Notes: a model not told the origin generated them from the sequence alone. DNA of 6,466 nucleotides from Candidatus Anaerobutyricum stercoripullorum (GCA_019114885.1 DXEQ01000022.1:1-6466); one strand, 5' to 3'; positions 1 through 5,969 are shown, numbered from the stretch's first letter. Made by a program: numbers and translations.

Positions 1-430
1 CAGCAAACTGTACCTTTAAGATATCCACGATTGTTCCCATTAAAAGCTGTGCTGCGGTTCCCACAAAGGCGGCGACGCCGACCATCACATGGTTTTTCGG
101 GTTCTTCACCAGTCGTCCGGCAATGTAAACGCCGATGGTCACTGTGATGAACTTCTCCAGCTCGCCGAGACCGCCGAACTGACCAAGCATGATCTCGCTG
201 AACACCAGCTCCCCGGTAGCCGCTCCCAGCGCCGCGGACAGCGGGTCAAACAACATGGAAAGCACCAGAGGGATAAACAGGAAAAATTCCACGGAGAACT
301 CCACGATTCCCACCTGAATACTCGGAATCAGTTCCGTAAACAGGGTTGCCAGTCCGTAAAGGGACATGGATAATACAAAGATCATTAATTTCTGCGACTG
401 TGTAGCAGCGCCTTTTTGCGTAATAGACAT
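1..430 (-). CDS. Polytopic membrane protein, ECF-transporter S-component-like (partial, C-terminus off the window)
   Basis: The first 143 codons are visible, translated from ATG at 430. The start is set by a strong GGAGGAAA ribosome binding site 5-12 nt upstream (436-443). The protein is very hydrophobic after a short polar N-terminus (residues 1-14). Likely membrane segments are about 15-34, 43-60, 63-82, 95-108 and 115-138, separated by short loops such as the basic RLVKNPKN at 106-113. Small size per helix, Gly/Ala-rich helices and conserved-looking acidic residues inside the membrane (E44, E48, E74) resemble substrate-binding S components of energy-coupling-factor vitamin/metal uptake systems. 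This is a resemblance judged by eye, and I cannot name a substrate. If it is an S component, ATPase and T-component genes might lie beyond the left edge. It is separated from the upstream ABC exporter by a 249-bp structured gap, so it probably has its own expression control. It could equally be an uncharacterised membrane protein. Confidence 0.6.
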   Translation of the reverse strand, partial: MSITQKGAATQSQKLMIFVLSMSLYGLATLFTELIPSIQVGIVEFSVEFFLFIPLVLSMLFDPLSAALGAATGELVFSEIMLGQFGGLGELEKFITVTIGVYIAGRLVKNPKNHVMVGVAAFVGTAAQLLMGTIVDILKVQFA

Positions 431-483
431 ATTTCTTTCCTCCACTTTTTTCACTTTTACTCTTATATCTTCTTTGGATTCCT

Positions 484-570
484 GCATCTTTTCCGTCCGG
501 TCAGACAAACTGTCTCCGCCTCCGGAGGACGGAGACAGTTGTCATACCATTTCTTTTCAGAAAAGGATGC
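484..570 (-). promoter_or_regulatory. Nested long hairpin: candidate structured 5' leader (or boundary element)
   Basis: Three sets of complementary segments nest inside one another. The outer arm GCATC-TTTTC (484-493) pairs with GAAAA-(G)-GATGC (560-570) over 10 bp with one bulged base. Inside it, 499-501 can pair with 546-548 and 504-507 with 540-543. The core is the 508-540 hairpin. Separately, TCCGTCC (492-498) is perfectly complementary to GGACGGA (527-533) in the core, giving an alternative fold that would compete with it. The element lies 54 nt upstream of the start codon at 430, where a riboswitch or attenuator of that gene would sit. I do not recognise any known riboswitch consensus. 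The structure is inferred from one sequence only. Confidence 0.4.
508..540 (-). terminator. Strong GC-rich hairpin, possible terminator
   Basis: AACTGTCTCCG (508-518) and CGGAGACAGTT (530-540) are perfect 11-bp inverted repeats around an 11-nt loop that is itself nearly self-complementary (CCTCCGGAGG). Transcripts from the ABC exporter operon would run into it on the minus strand, about 140 nt after the permease stop. The tail on that strand is only moderately T-rich (TTTGTCTG), and on the plus strand there is no T run, so it is not a textbook intrinsic terminator. It may instead be the core of a regulatory leader. Confidence 0.4.
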
Positions 571-629
571 GTTATTCTTGAAACAATTGTATTCTACCGA
601 AGATATGTAAGGGCTTCTATCACGCAACC

Positions 630-655
630 GTAAAATGAAAGTAAAATTTCATTTT
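630..655. repeat. AT-rich inverted repeat with an embedded 11-bp-spaced direct repeat
   Basis: AAAATGAAA (632-640) and TTTCATTTT (647-655) are a perfect 9-bp inverted repeat with a 6-nt spacer. Overlapping it, GTAAAA occurs at 630-635 and 641-646, exactly 11 bp apart. It lies 25 bp beyond the permease stop codon. The AT-only stem would be weak as a terminator on the minus strand, where no T run follows; on the plus strand a T-rich tail follows but no gene precedes it. A protein-binding site is possible. AT-rich sequence produces such repeats by chance fairly easily. Confidence 0.3.
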
Positions 656-679
656 TGTTTTCTATGAAAATTAATTTTA

Positions 680-3361
680 CTACAAACATTTCTTATCTCG
701 CAGCCGCTCAATCACGCTGGCATTCTGGGTCCGGTCATAGATGATGACCGGCGCCGTGACGCACACCAGAAAAGCACAGCCAAAAAGAATCAGGTTGCCG
801 GACCATGGTATGGAAAAAGAAATAAAATAGACGTTCATCGCCTGAAAAGCGAGGAAGCTGAGCGGCAGCCCGATAATCATCGCCCCGGCAATGGACAACA
901 GCGCATAGCCTGCCCCTTCGATGCGGAGCATTTTTTTCGTCTGTTTCACCGTCATACCGATGCTCTCCAGTGTGGCGAGCTCATCCCGCCTTGCCTGCAC
1001 GCTGGACGCCATCACATTCAGATAGTTCATCACGGCAAGCACCGCCAGAATTCCCCCGAGGCCGCCTCCGAGTACCTTCACCTGATTTTCCGATGTTTTC
1101 ATCTCATGGTATCTGTCCAGCCGGGAGTAGGTGGAAACCGCGCTCTCCCCGGCAAACACCGCTTTTACCGCTTTTTCTGTCTCCTCGGAAAATGGTTCTT
1201 CGTACACCACATCCACCAGCTCTGTAAAGGTCTCTCCCATCAGCTTTTTGGCATATTCCTCGCTGACGATCAGTTCCGGAATGTAGCCGCCCGCAAAATA
1301 GGCGGGATTGACGTCAGCCTCCCCCACAGCGGCAATCCGCACGGTTTCCTCCTTTTCCGGGTGCAGTCCTTCCGGCAGGGAGAAATGTACCGTTTTATCT
1401 TTCATGCCGGCGTCTCCTTCCAGAAAGAAATTCGGCGATACGGCAATCTCTCCCTTTAGAAAAGCTTCTTTATCCAACACATTTCCCAGTTTCTCATTGA
1501 GAAGGGCGAATCCTTCTTCATCCACGCCGATCAGACGCGACTGAAACATATACCAGGACGGATCGCTCTTATACTGCTCCATATCCTCCTCATAATTTCC
1601 CGGGCTGTATCTGGTCTTGTAGATCTCTTTCAGGTATTCCCCGTAAGTCTCTTCCTGGTATGGCACTACCGCTGGGGTGGACGTCACTTTCCGGACTTCT
1701 TTCACACCGGCGATGCTCTTTAATTTTTCTATCTTTTCTTCGGTGATCAGCTGTCGTTTGTCTTCGTCCAGCGTCGTCTCATTTTTAAACTCTATATCAT
1801 AATCCATTGTCTTTTCCAGAATCCGTTCCGCCTCATTGCCCCGCACAAGAGCGTTGACGGTCACAAAAATGGAGAGCGCGATGATGAACGAAAGGAAAAT
1901 GACCGCCGCCTGCTTTTTATCCCGGAACATATTTTGTCTCGCCATCTGCCAGACCACAGACTGCCCTCCCGCCGTTCGGCGCTTTTTCTTTTTATGATCC
2001 CCGGCTGCCTGTCTCCGGCTGTTCTGCATTTTCTTCTTTTTGTTCTTTTTCCCTTGTTTCTTCTCATACATTCCGGCCACATATCGCATGGCTTCCACCG
2101 GGGCCACTTCCCCGGCGAGGTTTGCCGGCTTCCGGCTGCTCAAAAGATTTACCAGCAAAGCAAATGTACCGGCAAGGACAAAGCTCCATCCGCTCACCAT
2201 CGTCACCTGCCCGGCAGAGACAGTTGGATTGACCATGTGTAAAATCCCCGGAACTGCCAGCCGGGACACCACCGCCGACACGGCAAGACCTGCCGGAATC
2301 CCGATACAGGAGTTCCACAGCGCCTGCCGGTAGACAATGCCTTTTAGCTGGCGGGAGGTCATACCGATCGTTTTTAACTGGCCATAATAACGGATATCTT
2401 TTGTGATAGAAATGTACAGGGTATTATAAATGAACAGGCAGCCGCTGGCAAAAATCATCGCCAGAAGCACCAGAAGCACTGCGGACATCTTCAAAAAACT
2501 GCTGATGGTATCATAATCTCCCTCGATAATCTGCATCCGCTCAAGCCCTACCGCATTCTGCATCCGGATAATATCTTTCTCCGTATACAGAGGATTTTTT
2601 AGGGAGATTTTCAGGGAACCCTGCGTCAGATCAGTCTGTTTTACGCCCGTCTCCCCGAAAAATGCCTCTGACACATATCCTCTGCTATTGCCGCTGTAAT
2701 CCGTATACCAACCGCAGAGGACAAACTCTTTCCGGATGCCTTCTTCTCCGGCATGCATCGTACCTTCTGCTGTGGCACTGTCTTTCCCGGTATTTTCCGT
2801 GCTCGACGAAGCCTCTTCTTCCCCGGCGCTGTCTGCCTGTGCATTTTCCTGTGCCAGAGTATCATAGGTCACCGAAATACGCATTCCTTCCTTCGGCCGG
2901 GTGATCCCCATCGACCGCAGTGCAGTCCCCGAGAGCATGATTTCATTTTCTTTTTCCGGGTAATGTCCCGTATATTCTTCCAGCGCCGGAGTGGTCTGAT
3001 GCTCCCAGCAAATATCATCCAGCCAGTATAAGCGCATCTTATCCAGCTTTTTATCCTCATACGTGTTCACGATGGCACATTTGACCGCCACACCGGCATA
3101 CTTCACCTCGTCCATCTCCCGGATGATCTCTACCTGTTTTTGGGCAGGTTCTGTCAGCTCCACATCGTAATCCATCCCTTCCATGCGAATCTGCCGCTGT
3201 GCGATCGTCGTCCAGTAACCGACTCCCAGCGCGATAATGACGGAGATCAGAAATGTGGTGAGAAACAACGCAAAGATGGCGAGAAGGTTTCGCTTTCCAT
3301 TGGCTTTGTAGGTGGTGGAGGCGATCTTGGCCGTAACCGTTCGGTTGGATACTTTAAGCAT
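680..3361 (-). CDS. ABC exporter permease, duplicated FtsX/MacB type, 893 aa
   Basis: This is the membrane subunit of an ABC exporter of the MacB/FtsX superfamily, paired with the ATPase just upstream. Predicted layout: basic cytoplasmic N-terminus (1-24), TM1 (25-48), extracytoplasmic domain 1 (about 50-288), TM2-4 (about 291-320, 349-370, 390-408), cytoplasmic linker (409-484), TM5 (485-505), extracytoplasmic domain 2 (about 507-758), TM6-8 (about 764-788, 816-840, 854-875). The two halves repeat each other: MDYDVEL at 63-69 matches MDYDIEF at 519-525, and an IGMT motif after the FtsX helix recurs at 332-335 and 801-804. The ATG at 3361 is chosen because GGGAGG lies 9 nt upstream, the ATPase stop overlaps it by 8 nt, and the 39 extra codons available upstream translate ATPase sequence out of frame. 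Oddities are a Lys/Arg-rich linker at 434-462 and a Ser/Glu/Ala-rich insert at 170-208. The substrate is unknown; antimicrobial peptides or lipid-linked compounds are typical for relatives. It differs from BceB, which has ten helices and a single external domain. Confidence 0.9.
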   Translation of the reverse strand: MLKVSNRTVTAKIASTTYKANGKRNLLAIFALFLTTFLISVIIALGVGYWTTIAQRQIRMEGMDYDVELTEPAQKQVEIIREMDEVKYAGVAVKCAIVNTYEDKKLDKMRLYWLDDICWEHQTTPALEEYTGHYPEKENEIMLSGTALRSMGITRPKEGMRISVTYDTLAQENAQADSAGEEEASSSTENTGKDSATAEGTMHAGEEGIRKEFVLCGWYTDYSGNSRGYVSEAFFGETGVKQTDLTQGSLKISLKNPLYTEKDIIRMQNAVGLERMQIIEGDYDTISSFLKMSAVLLVLLAMIFASGCLFIYNTLYISITKDIRYYGQLKTIGMTSRQLKGIVYRQALWNSCIGIPAGLAVSAVVSRLAVPGILHMVNPTVSAGQVTMVSGWSFVLAGTFALLVNLLSSRKPANLAGEVAPVEAMRYVAGMYEKKQGKKNKKKKMQNSRRQAAGDHKKKKRRTAGGQSVVWQMARQNMFRDKKQAAVIFLSFIIALSIFVTVNALVRGNEAERILEKTMDYDIEFKNETTLDEDKRQLITEEKIEKLKSIAGVKEVRKVTSTPAVVPYQEETYGEYLKEIYKTRYSPGNYEEDMEQYKSDPSWYMFQSRLIGVDEEGFALLNEKLGNVLDKEAFLKGEIAVSPNFFLEGDAGMKDKTVHFSLPEGLHPEKEETVRIAAVGEADVNPAYFAGGYIPELIVSEEYAKKLMGETFTELVDVVYEEPFSEETEKAVKAVFAGESAVSTYSRLDRYHEMKTSENQVKVLGGGLGGILAVLAVMNYLNVMASSVQARRDELATLESIGMTVKQTKKMLRIEGAGYALLSIAGAMIIGLPLSFLAFQAMNVYFISFSIPWSGNLILFGCAFLVCVTAPVIIYDRTQNASVIERLRDKKCL

Positions 3362-4088
3362 GGAACTCTCCCTCCCTTCCGTCTTTGCACAGGGCTTTCT
3401 CTTCTCCGGCAGAGTGTCCGCGCTGACCGCAGATTCTTCCGTCTTCCAGACGGATGATCCGGCTGGCCATCTGTGCAATCTCGTTGTTATGTGTGATCAT
3501 CACGATGGTCTGCCCGAACCGTTCACCGGAGGTCTTCATCAGTCCCAGAACGTCCATACTGGTATGGCTGTCCAGATTCCCGGTCGGCTCATCGGCGAGG
3601 ATCAGAGCAGGCTTGGCAGCCAGCGCCCTTGCCAGCGCCACCCGCTGCTGCTGTCCGCCGGAGAGCTGATTGGGCATGGCGTTTCGTTTTTCCATAAGGC
3701 CGAGGGACAGAAGAATCTGTTCCACATAAGCCTCATCCGGCCGGACGCCGTCCAGCTTAATGGGAAGAACGATGTTATCGTACACGTTCATAAGAGGCAG
3801 CAGATTATAGCTTTGAAACACAAAGCCAATCTTTCTTCTCCGGAAGATAGTCAGCTCATCTCTGGAAAGGGCAGAAATATCTTTTCCCGCCACAAATACC
3901 TGCCCCGATGTGGGCGTATCCAGCCCTCCCATCATATGGAGCAATGTGGATTTGCCGCTGCCCGAGGTACCGACAATGGCGAGGAATTCCCCCTGCTCCA
4001 CGGTCAGGCTCACACCATCCAGTGCCTTTACCTGGTTCTCTCCCATCCCATAATATTTTTTCAGATCCTTTACCTGCAAAATTTCCAT
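3354..4088 (-). CDS. ABC exporter ATP-binding protein, MacB/LolD/BceA-like, 244 aa
   Basis: This is the cytoplasmic ATPase subunit that powers the FtsX-type permease encoded next. All nucleotide-binding motifs are intact: Walker A GTSGSGKST (40-48), Q-loop Q92, signature LSGGQQQR (142-149), Walker B LILADEP (162-168) with catalytic E167, D-loop NLDS (171-174) and switch H200. The GKST to LSGGQ spacing, the IGFVFQSYNLLP segment (87-98) and DEPTGNLDS are typical of the MacB/LolD/BceA export family rather than importers. A polar tail (about 221-244) extends past the fold. The ATG at 4088 is preceded by AGGTG about 5-6 nt upstream (4094-4098). The gene follows the kinase after 112 bp containing the candidate operator, and its last codons overlap the permease start (CATGCTTAA), implying coupled synthesis of the two subunits. 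Confidence 0.95.
   Translation of the reverse strand: MEILQVKDLKKYYGMGENQVKALDGVSLTVEQGEFLAIVGTSGSGKSTLLHMMGGLDTPTSGQVFVAGKDISALSRDELTIFRRRKIGFVFQSYNLLPLMNVYDNIVLPIKLDGVRPDEAYVEQILLSLGLMEKRNAMPNQLSGGQQQRVALARALAAKPALILADEPTGNLDSHTSMDVLGLMKTSGERFGQTIVMITHNNEIAQMASRIIRLEDGRICGQRGHSAGEEKALCKDGREGEFHA
3362..3376 (-). promoter_or_regulatory. Ribosome binding site deciding the permease start
   Basis: On the minus strand GGGAGG (3371-3376) followed by GGAG (3368-3371) lies 9 and 6 nt upstream of the ATG at 3361, inside the last codons of the ATPase. It supports the short start over the in-frame ATG at 3478 deep within the ATPase gene, and allows translational coupling. Confidence 0.75.
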
Positions 4089-4093
4089 ATATA

Positions 4094-4098
4094 CACCT
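4094..4098 (-). promoter_or_regulatory. Ribosome binding site of the ATPase gene
   Basis: AGGTG on the minus strand lies 5 nt upstream of the ATG at 4088 and only 3 nt downstream of the 13-bp inverted repeat. Folding of that repeat in the mRNA could therefore affect access to the site. Confidence 0.55.
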
Positions 4099-4101
4099 GC
4101 T

Positions 4102-4139
4102 TTCTTCTGTTATTTGTTACCTTTACAATAACAGAAGAA
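4102..4139 (-). promoter_or_regulatory. Perfect 13-bp inverted repeat upstream of the ATPase gene
   Basis: TTCTTCTGTTATT (4102-4114) and AATAACAGAAGAA (4127-4139) are exact reverse complements separated by 12 nt. On the coding (minus) strand the element lies between the 11-bp direct repeat and the ribosome binding site, so it covers the expected -10/start region or the early 5' leader. It has no following T run, so it is unlikely to be a terminator. It could be a second protein-binding site or an RNA hairpin in the leader of the transporter mRNA. Within it, TATTGT on the minus strand is a weak -10 candidate. Confidence 0.5.
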
Positions 4140-4140
4140 G

Positions 4141-4160
4141 CTTTCTCAATTCTTTCTCAA
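4141..4160 (-). promoter_or_regulatory. Candidate response-regulator operator: TTGAGAAAG direct repeat, 11-bp period
   Basis: The plus strand reads CTTTCTCAA at 4141-4149 and again at 4152-4160, identical over 9 bases with an 11-bp start-to-start spacing. On the coding strand this is TTGAGAAAG-AA-TTGAGAAAG. OmpR/PhoB-family regulators bind as head-to-tail dimers to direct repeats about one helical turn (10-11 bp) apart, often taking the place of the -35 box. The site lies between the kinase stop and the ATPase start, on the same helix face and in the right position for an activator of the transporter genes. The regulator encoded at 5954-5238 is the obvious candidate to bind it. Binding is inferred, not shown. 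Confidence 0.6.
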
Positions 4161-4163
4161 ATG

Positions 4164-4191
4164 TGACAGTTTTGACAGAATCGCAGATTCT
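4164..4191. repeat. Short direct repeat and small hairpin after the kinase stop
   Basis: TGACAG occurs at 4164-4169 and 4173-4178 (9-bp period; CTGTCA on the coding strand). Next to it AGAATC-GCA-GATTCT (4177-4191) forms a 6-bp, 3-nt-loop hairpin about 10 nt after the kinase stop codon. The CTGTCA pair resembles PhoB half-sites but has a 9-bp rather than 11-bp period. The hairpin is small and has no T tail, so it is at best a weak pause or processing site. Confidence 0.3.
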
Positions 4192-4200
4192 ATCTGATTT

Positions 4201-5241
4201 TTACTGGTTTCTCCTCACCTCATAGCGGGACAAATAAAGATACATCGTCGTTCCCTTTCCCGGGGCGGACTGCACCCGCGCATAGCCGCCCTGCCGGGAC
4301 AGCACTTCGCGCACCAGATACAGTCCGATACCAAACCCCGGCTCTCCGCTCACTTCTTCCGCCCGGTAAAACCGCTCAAAGATCCTGCCCTGCTCTTCTT
4401 CCCGGATGCCGATGCCATTGTCCCTGACCGCAATGCAGACGAAAGCCTCTCCTGCACGGATGGAGACAGCAATCTCCGACTCTTCCGGGGAATACTTCAC
4501 CGCATTGTCCAGTACATTTGCCAGTGCTTCCACCGTCCACCTTTTGTCAGCATAACAGAGCGCCGCGCTGTCTTCGTCGCTCTTTTCTTCCCCGCTTACC
4601 TGTCTGTCACTCATCACGGGAACCGTCTCACAGCAGATCGTGATTCCTTTTTTCATGGCGGCCAGCTCCACCATCTGACACGCCTGCGCCAGGATTTCCC
4701 CGGCGTCTGTCATTTCCGGATGCAAGGAAATGATTTCTCTTTCGGTATATGTGGATTTGACCAGTTCTTTTACAAAGAAATCCAGCTTATCCGTCTGTTT
4801 TTGTATTTTTTGAAGCAGCGGCCACATTTTTTCTCTCAGTTCAGATTCGCCTGAGTCCGCGTGCCCGCTTCCGTTTTCCTTCTCCGCCATCTCCTGCAGC
4901 AGACCCGTGTACAGCATCAGATTCGTCACCGGCGTGCGGATTTGATGCGTGATATTGGACACCACTGACTGAATGGCGTCCCTCTCTGTCTCTGCCTGTT
5001 CGCTGTGCAAGGCACTGATCTCCAAAAGGCGGTTAAGACGCTCCGCAATGGCGTTATCCAGAGATTCATCGTATTTTTCTTCCTGCCAGCCGCCCCCGAT
5101 GGCTCTGTCCAGCCTGTTCAAAAGGGCCTCATAGAGGTTGTGCATCTTCTTTCGGTCATATGCCCTGCTAAAAAGAATGCCGGCGGTCGCGAACACCGCT
5201 GCCGCCAGCACACAGAAAATGTAAAAATATATTTCTTTCAT
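4201..5241 (-). CDS. Sensor histidine kinase, single membrane helix, no sensor domain, 346 aa
   Basis: This is a membrane-anchored kinase that autophosphorylates and passes phosphate to the adjacent regulator. One membrane helix (about 4-25) is followed by positive charges (R26, R30-K32), placing the rest in the cytoplasm. There is no second helix, external loop, PAS or clear HAMP domain. Residues about 32-92 are helical and charged, a likely signalling coiled coil. The phosphoacceptor is H99 in NITHQIRTP (96-104). The ATP-binding domain has an N-box with N242 and N246 (EALANVLDNAVKYSP), a G1 box DNGIGI (274-279), an F-box FERF (288-291) and a G2 box GFGIGLYLV (302-310). Polar inserts at about 119-137 and 211-226 are probably loops. 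The ATG at 5241 overlaps the regulator stop as ATGA; the 11 upstream in-frame codons lie inside the regulator and are rejected. Its ribosome binding site (GGGGGA) is modest, consistent with translational coupling. It probably takes its signal from the ABC permease. Confidence 0.92.
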   Translation of the reverse strand: MKEIYFYIFCVLAAAVFATAGILFSRAYDRKKMHNLYEALLNRLDRAIGGGWQEEKYDESLDNAIAERLNRLLEISALHSEQAETERDAIQSVVSNITHQIRTPVTNLMLYTGLLQEMAEKENGSGHADSGESELREKMWPLLQKIQKQTDKLDFFVKELVKSTYTEREIISLHPEMTDAGEILAQACQMVELAAMKKGITICCETVPVMSDRQVSGEEKSDEDSAALCYADKRWTVEALANVLDNAVKYSPEESEIAVSIRAGEAFVCIAVRDNGIGIREEEQGRIFERFYRAEEVSGEPGFGIGLYLVREVLSRQGGYARVQSAPGKGTTMYLYLSRYEVRRNQ

Positions 5242-5954
5242 CTCTTTCCCCCGTTGTGTCCGTCTGACTCCCACACATATCCTTTTCCATAAACAGTCCG
5301 GATATATTGCGGCCTGGACGGGGCATCTTCCAGCTTATCCCTGAGACGACGGATGCCGACGGAGAGCGCATTGTCCTCCACATACTCTGTTCCATCCGGC
5401 CAGACCCATTCCATAAGCCTGTCTCTTGTGATCACCTGTCCTTCATGGAAAACCAAAAGCTGTAAAATCCGTCTCTCCGTCTTGCTCAGTTCTACCGGCC
5501 GCCCTTCTTTATAAAATTCCATCCTGTCAAACAGAAAATGAAAACATCCTTTCCGGTACTCACTCTTTTGTTCCGGTACATTTCTTCTTAAAAGAGCGCG
5601 AATCCTCGCCCGCAGCACCATGAGGCTGAACGGCTTTGTGATATAATCGTCCGCCCCACATTCCAGCCCGCTCACGATATCAATCTCCATATCTCTCGCT
5701 GTGAGAAGGGCAATGGGAACCCTGCTCTGCTCCCGGATCTGCCTGCAAAAGTCAAGGCCGCTCCCGTCCGGCAGATTGATATCCAGAATCAGCAGATCAA
5801 ACTTCTGTTCCTTCCTCTGTTTTTCTGCCTCTTCTATCGTCCCCGCCCGCACAAAGGTAAGCTCCGGACTCTGGAGAGAAAGACAGATGCCCTCCGCCAG
5901 ATCTTCATCATCTTCCACGATCAAAATGTATTGTCTGCCAGCGTCCACCGCCAT
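5238..5954 (-). CDS. OmpR/PhoB-family response regulator, 238 aa
   Basis: This is a two-domain transcription factor partnered with the kinase encoded immediately downstream. Receiver domain (about 8-122): acidic pocket E14-D15-D16, phosphoacceptor D58 in LLILDINLPDGSG, switch T85 and K107 in ITKPF. The winged-helix DNA-binding domain (about 138-230) contains ELSKTERRILQLL (155-167), the recognition-helix region EDNALSVGIRRLRDKL (193-208) and the wing YIRTVYGKGYVW (217-228). All receiver residues needed for phosphorylation are present. The ATG at 5954 is preferred over an in-frame TTG at 5981 because GAGGAAGGTGA sits 4-7 nt before the ATG, while the TTG has no ribosome binding site. The likely target is the 11-bp direct repeat at 4141-4160 upstream of the transporter genes, and possibly its own promoter, which is not visible in the 46-bp gap after the MATE gene. 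Confidence 0.94.
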   Translation of the reverse strand: MAVDAGRQYILIVEDDEDLAEGICLSLQSPELTFVRAGTIEEAEKQRKEQKFDLLILDINLPDGSGLDFCRQIREQSRVPIALLTARDMEIDIVSGLECGADDYITKPFSLMVLRARIRALLRRNVPEQKSEYRKGCFHFLFDRMEFYKEGRPVELSKTERRILQLLVFHEGQVITRDRLMEWVWPDGTEYVEDNALSVGIRRLRDKLEDAPSRPQYIRTVYGKGYVWESDGHNGGKR

Positions 5955-5969
5955 AACGTCACCTTCCTC
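5955..5969 (-). promoter_or_regulatory. Ribosome binding site deciding the response-regulator start
   Basis: GAGGAAGG (5962-5969) running into AGGTGA (5959-5964) lies 7 and 4 nt upstream of ATG 5954. It falls inside the nine extra codons that an upstream TTG start would add, favouring the ATG. Confidence 0.7.

Larger units (their letters stand above)
431..679. other. Intergenic region between permease and S-component-like gene
   Basis: This 249-bp gap holds no credible gene; short plus-strand reading frames across it have no ribosome binding site or recognisable protein. Read in the minus direction from the permease stop, it contains a perfect 12-bp palindrome AAAATTAATTTT (667-678), an AT-rich inverted repeat (632-655), a stretch with weak promoter-like hexamers, a long nested hairpin (484-570), and finally the ribosome binding site of the gene starting at 430. 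Candidate promoter elements on the minus strand are TTGCGT with TATCTT 16 bp downstream, and TAGAAT a little further on. None is close enough to consensus to assign a start point. Confidence 0.6.

Noticed and set aside
366..610. Short plus-strand open frames in the gap left of the permease
   Set aside because: They cross the hairpin region and the antisense of the membrane-protein start, show no ribosome binding site, and the products look random.
3362..3478. 39-codon N-terminal extension of the permease from ATG 3478
   Set aside because: It lies wholly inside the ATPase gene, lacks hydrophobic or domain character, and the ATG at 3361 has a good ribosome binding site and the normal start-stop overlap.
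3312..4166. 284-codon plus-strand open frame opposite the ATPase
   Set aside because: It is the antisense shadow of an ABC ATPase with all motifs intact; its product has no recognisable domain and no ribosome binding site was seen.
4172..4177. Perfect TTGACA -35 box on the plus strand
   Set aside because: There is no acceptable -10 at 16-18 bp (4194-4200 reads TGATTT-like) and no plus-strand gene downstream.
5242..5274. 11-codon N-terminal extension of the histidine kinase
   Set aside because: It would read through the end of the regulator gene out of frame; the ATGA overlap at 5238-5241 is the standard coupling arrangement and places the membrane helix right at the N-terminus.
680..5954. 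Labelling the module as bceRSAB
   Set aside because: Gene order and logic match, but the kinase has one membrane helix and the permease has eight helices with two external domains, so a Bce gene name is not justified.
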